64,000 nucleotides of DNA, taken from contig NC_079885.1 in the NCBI RefSeq assembly GCF_029227915.1, positions 4,838,001 through 4,902,000 on the forward strand, read 5' to 3'. Positions 63,641 through 64,000 of the stretch are shown here, piece after piece. The notes beneath the pieces were generated by a model, which worked only from the letters and a program-made list of their open reading frames with translations, was not told the origin of the DNA and ran no database searches. Each line of letters begins with the position of its first letter. Within the stretch, counting starts at the first letter, position 1. The translations under genes and the position numbers were made by a program. This stretch comes from Hydractinia symbiolongicarpus (taxonomy: Eukaryota > Cnidaria > Hydrozoa > Anthoathecata > Hydractiniidae).

Positions 63641-64000
63641 GTAACTCAAACGCATTGATATCGCTAAAAATTCAATGAAATGTAGTTTTTGAAACTGTTC
63701 CTCTTTATTCAGCGCGTGCTAACGGCCAGGATTGGTCCCACATTAAAAAAAAACTTATTTATTTAAATTTTTAATAAAAGCGCTACCACAGAACCTAGTG
63801 TAATCGCTGAATTCCAGCAATCATGTCAAATTAAAAAGAATGTTATTCCTTGGAGTCCAATTGGCTCATTTATTACATTTATAAGGTCACAGTCGAGAAT
63901 TTGTTCAATTAAGTCCCACAGTCAGTCTTTTCACTGTTAAAAGCGATACAACTTAGTAATATTGAAAAAATATCGCTAAATACATGTTGGTACGAATATG
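63641..64000 (+). repeat. R1-like monomer at window end (partial)
   Basis: Has cgcattgatatcgctaaaaa, close to the R1 monomer near 42,121 (cgcattaatatcgc), then aatttttaataaaagcgc and gtcgagaatttgttc. The last landmark starts at 63,982 and the window cuts the monomer there. Confidence 0.75.

Larger units (their letters stand above)
1..64000 (+). repeat. Tandem satellite array, 373-bp monomer, about 172 copies, one orientation
   Basis: The landmark acatgttggtacgaatatg, or a close variant, recurs every 371-375 bp from 143 to 63,982 with no interruption by other sequence. The window begins and ends inside a monomer. Typical elements in order are the landmark, a cgcaaccgttgtaactc block, a tttattcagcgcgtgcta or tttcttcagcgcgaact block, gtcccacagtaaaa, an AT-rich stretch, aaagcgctaccacag, atcgctgaattcc, caatcatgtcaaatta, and gtcccacagtcaaacg. 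No monomer is inverted and no mobile element or unique spacer was seen. The structure is that of eukaryotic satellite DNA. I do not recognise the named family or species. Confidence 0.97.

Noticed and set aside
1-64000. CRISPR array or bacterial repeat cluster
   Set aside because: The repeat unit is 373 bp throughout with no unique spacers, and no cas-like genes or bacterial gene context is present.
1-64000. Ribosomal or 5S gene repeat with spacer
   Set aside because: No conserved rRNA segment or Pol III internal promoter was recognised in the monomer. Every part of the unit varies in a non-coding manner.
1-64000. Assigning the array to a functional centromere or a named species satellite
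   Set aside because: Monomer length and structure fit a centromeric satellite, but pericentromeric or subtelomeric arrays look the same and I do not recognise the consensus.

Overview
The whole 64 kb window is one uninterrupted tandem array of an AT-rich satellite repeat (about 35% G+C in the stretch I counted). The modal monomer is 373 bp: successive starts of the landmark acatgttggtacgaatatg at 143, 516, 889, 1260, 1635, 2006, 2378, 2751, 3125, 3498, 3871 and 4244 are 371-375 bp apart. I estimate about 172 monomers, all in the same orientation. I see no convincing protein gene, RNA gene, transposon, CRISPR array, telomere repeat or unique sequence. This is a eukaryotic heterochromatin-type window, such as a centromeric, pericentromeric or subtelomeric satellite from a long-read assembly. 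The species and chromosomal position cannot be read from it. All open frames are 96 codons or less and recur in register with the repeat, so I treat them as shadows of the satellite.

Layout. Two broad monomer classes, called R1 and R2 here, alternate in blocks: R1 at 1 to about 7.2 kb, R2 at about 7.2-40.9 kb, R1 at about 40.9-57.9 kb (with a small R2 island near 55-55.9 kb), R2 at about 57.9-63.6 kb, then R1 to the end. Inside the blocks the array is a mosaic of recent local duplications whose offsets are near-multiples of 373 bp. These are a 4-monomer duplication at 3.4-6.1 kb; a 1.68 kb block copied from 7.86 to 12.63 kb; a 2.59 kb block copied from 9.77 to 15.69 kb; four copies of a 1.27 kb core at 20.3-27.2 kb spaced 6, 5 and 4 monomers apart; three head-to-tail units of 1443, 1120 and 1443 bp at 30.7-34.7 kb; four copies of a dimer core at 36.9-40.5 kb; an older 5-monomer unit at 43.2-47.0 kb; and a 2,215 bp hexamer duplication at 49.6-54.1 kb.

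The monomer itself looks like an ancient dimer. Two colinear half-units of about 210 and 162 bp share the start taaagcg-t-c-ac, a ttgta-tcaaac-gg block about 73 bp later, and a gtcccacagt block. Rare indels (a 49-bp deletion seen five times, a 24-bp templated insertion seen twice, single deletions of about 202, 79, 53, 24 and 18 bp) mark lineages and let the duplication history be read. CpG sites in the conserved core vary mainly as CG/TG/CA, as expected if the array has been cytosine-methylated.

Nothing here acts as a pathway. The interest lies in how the array evolved: unequal exchange, conversion patches, monomer-order swaps, and a conserved core that could bind a protein. All coordinates, offsets and difference counts were read by eye.
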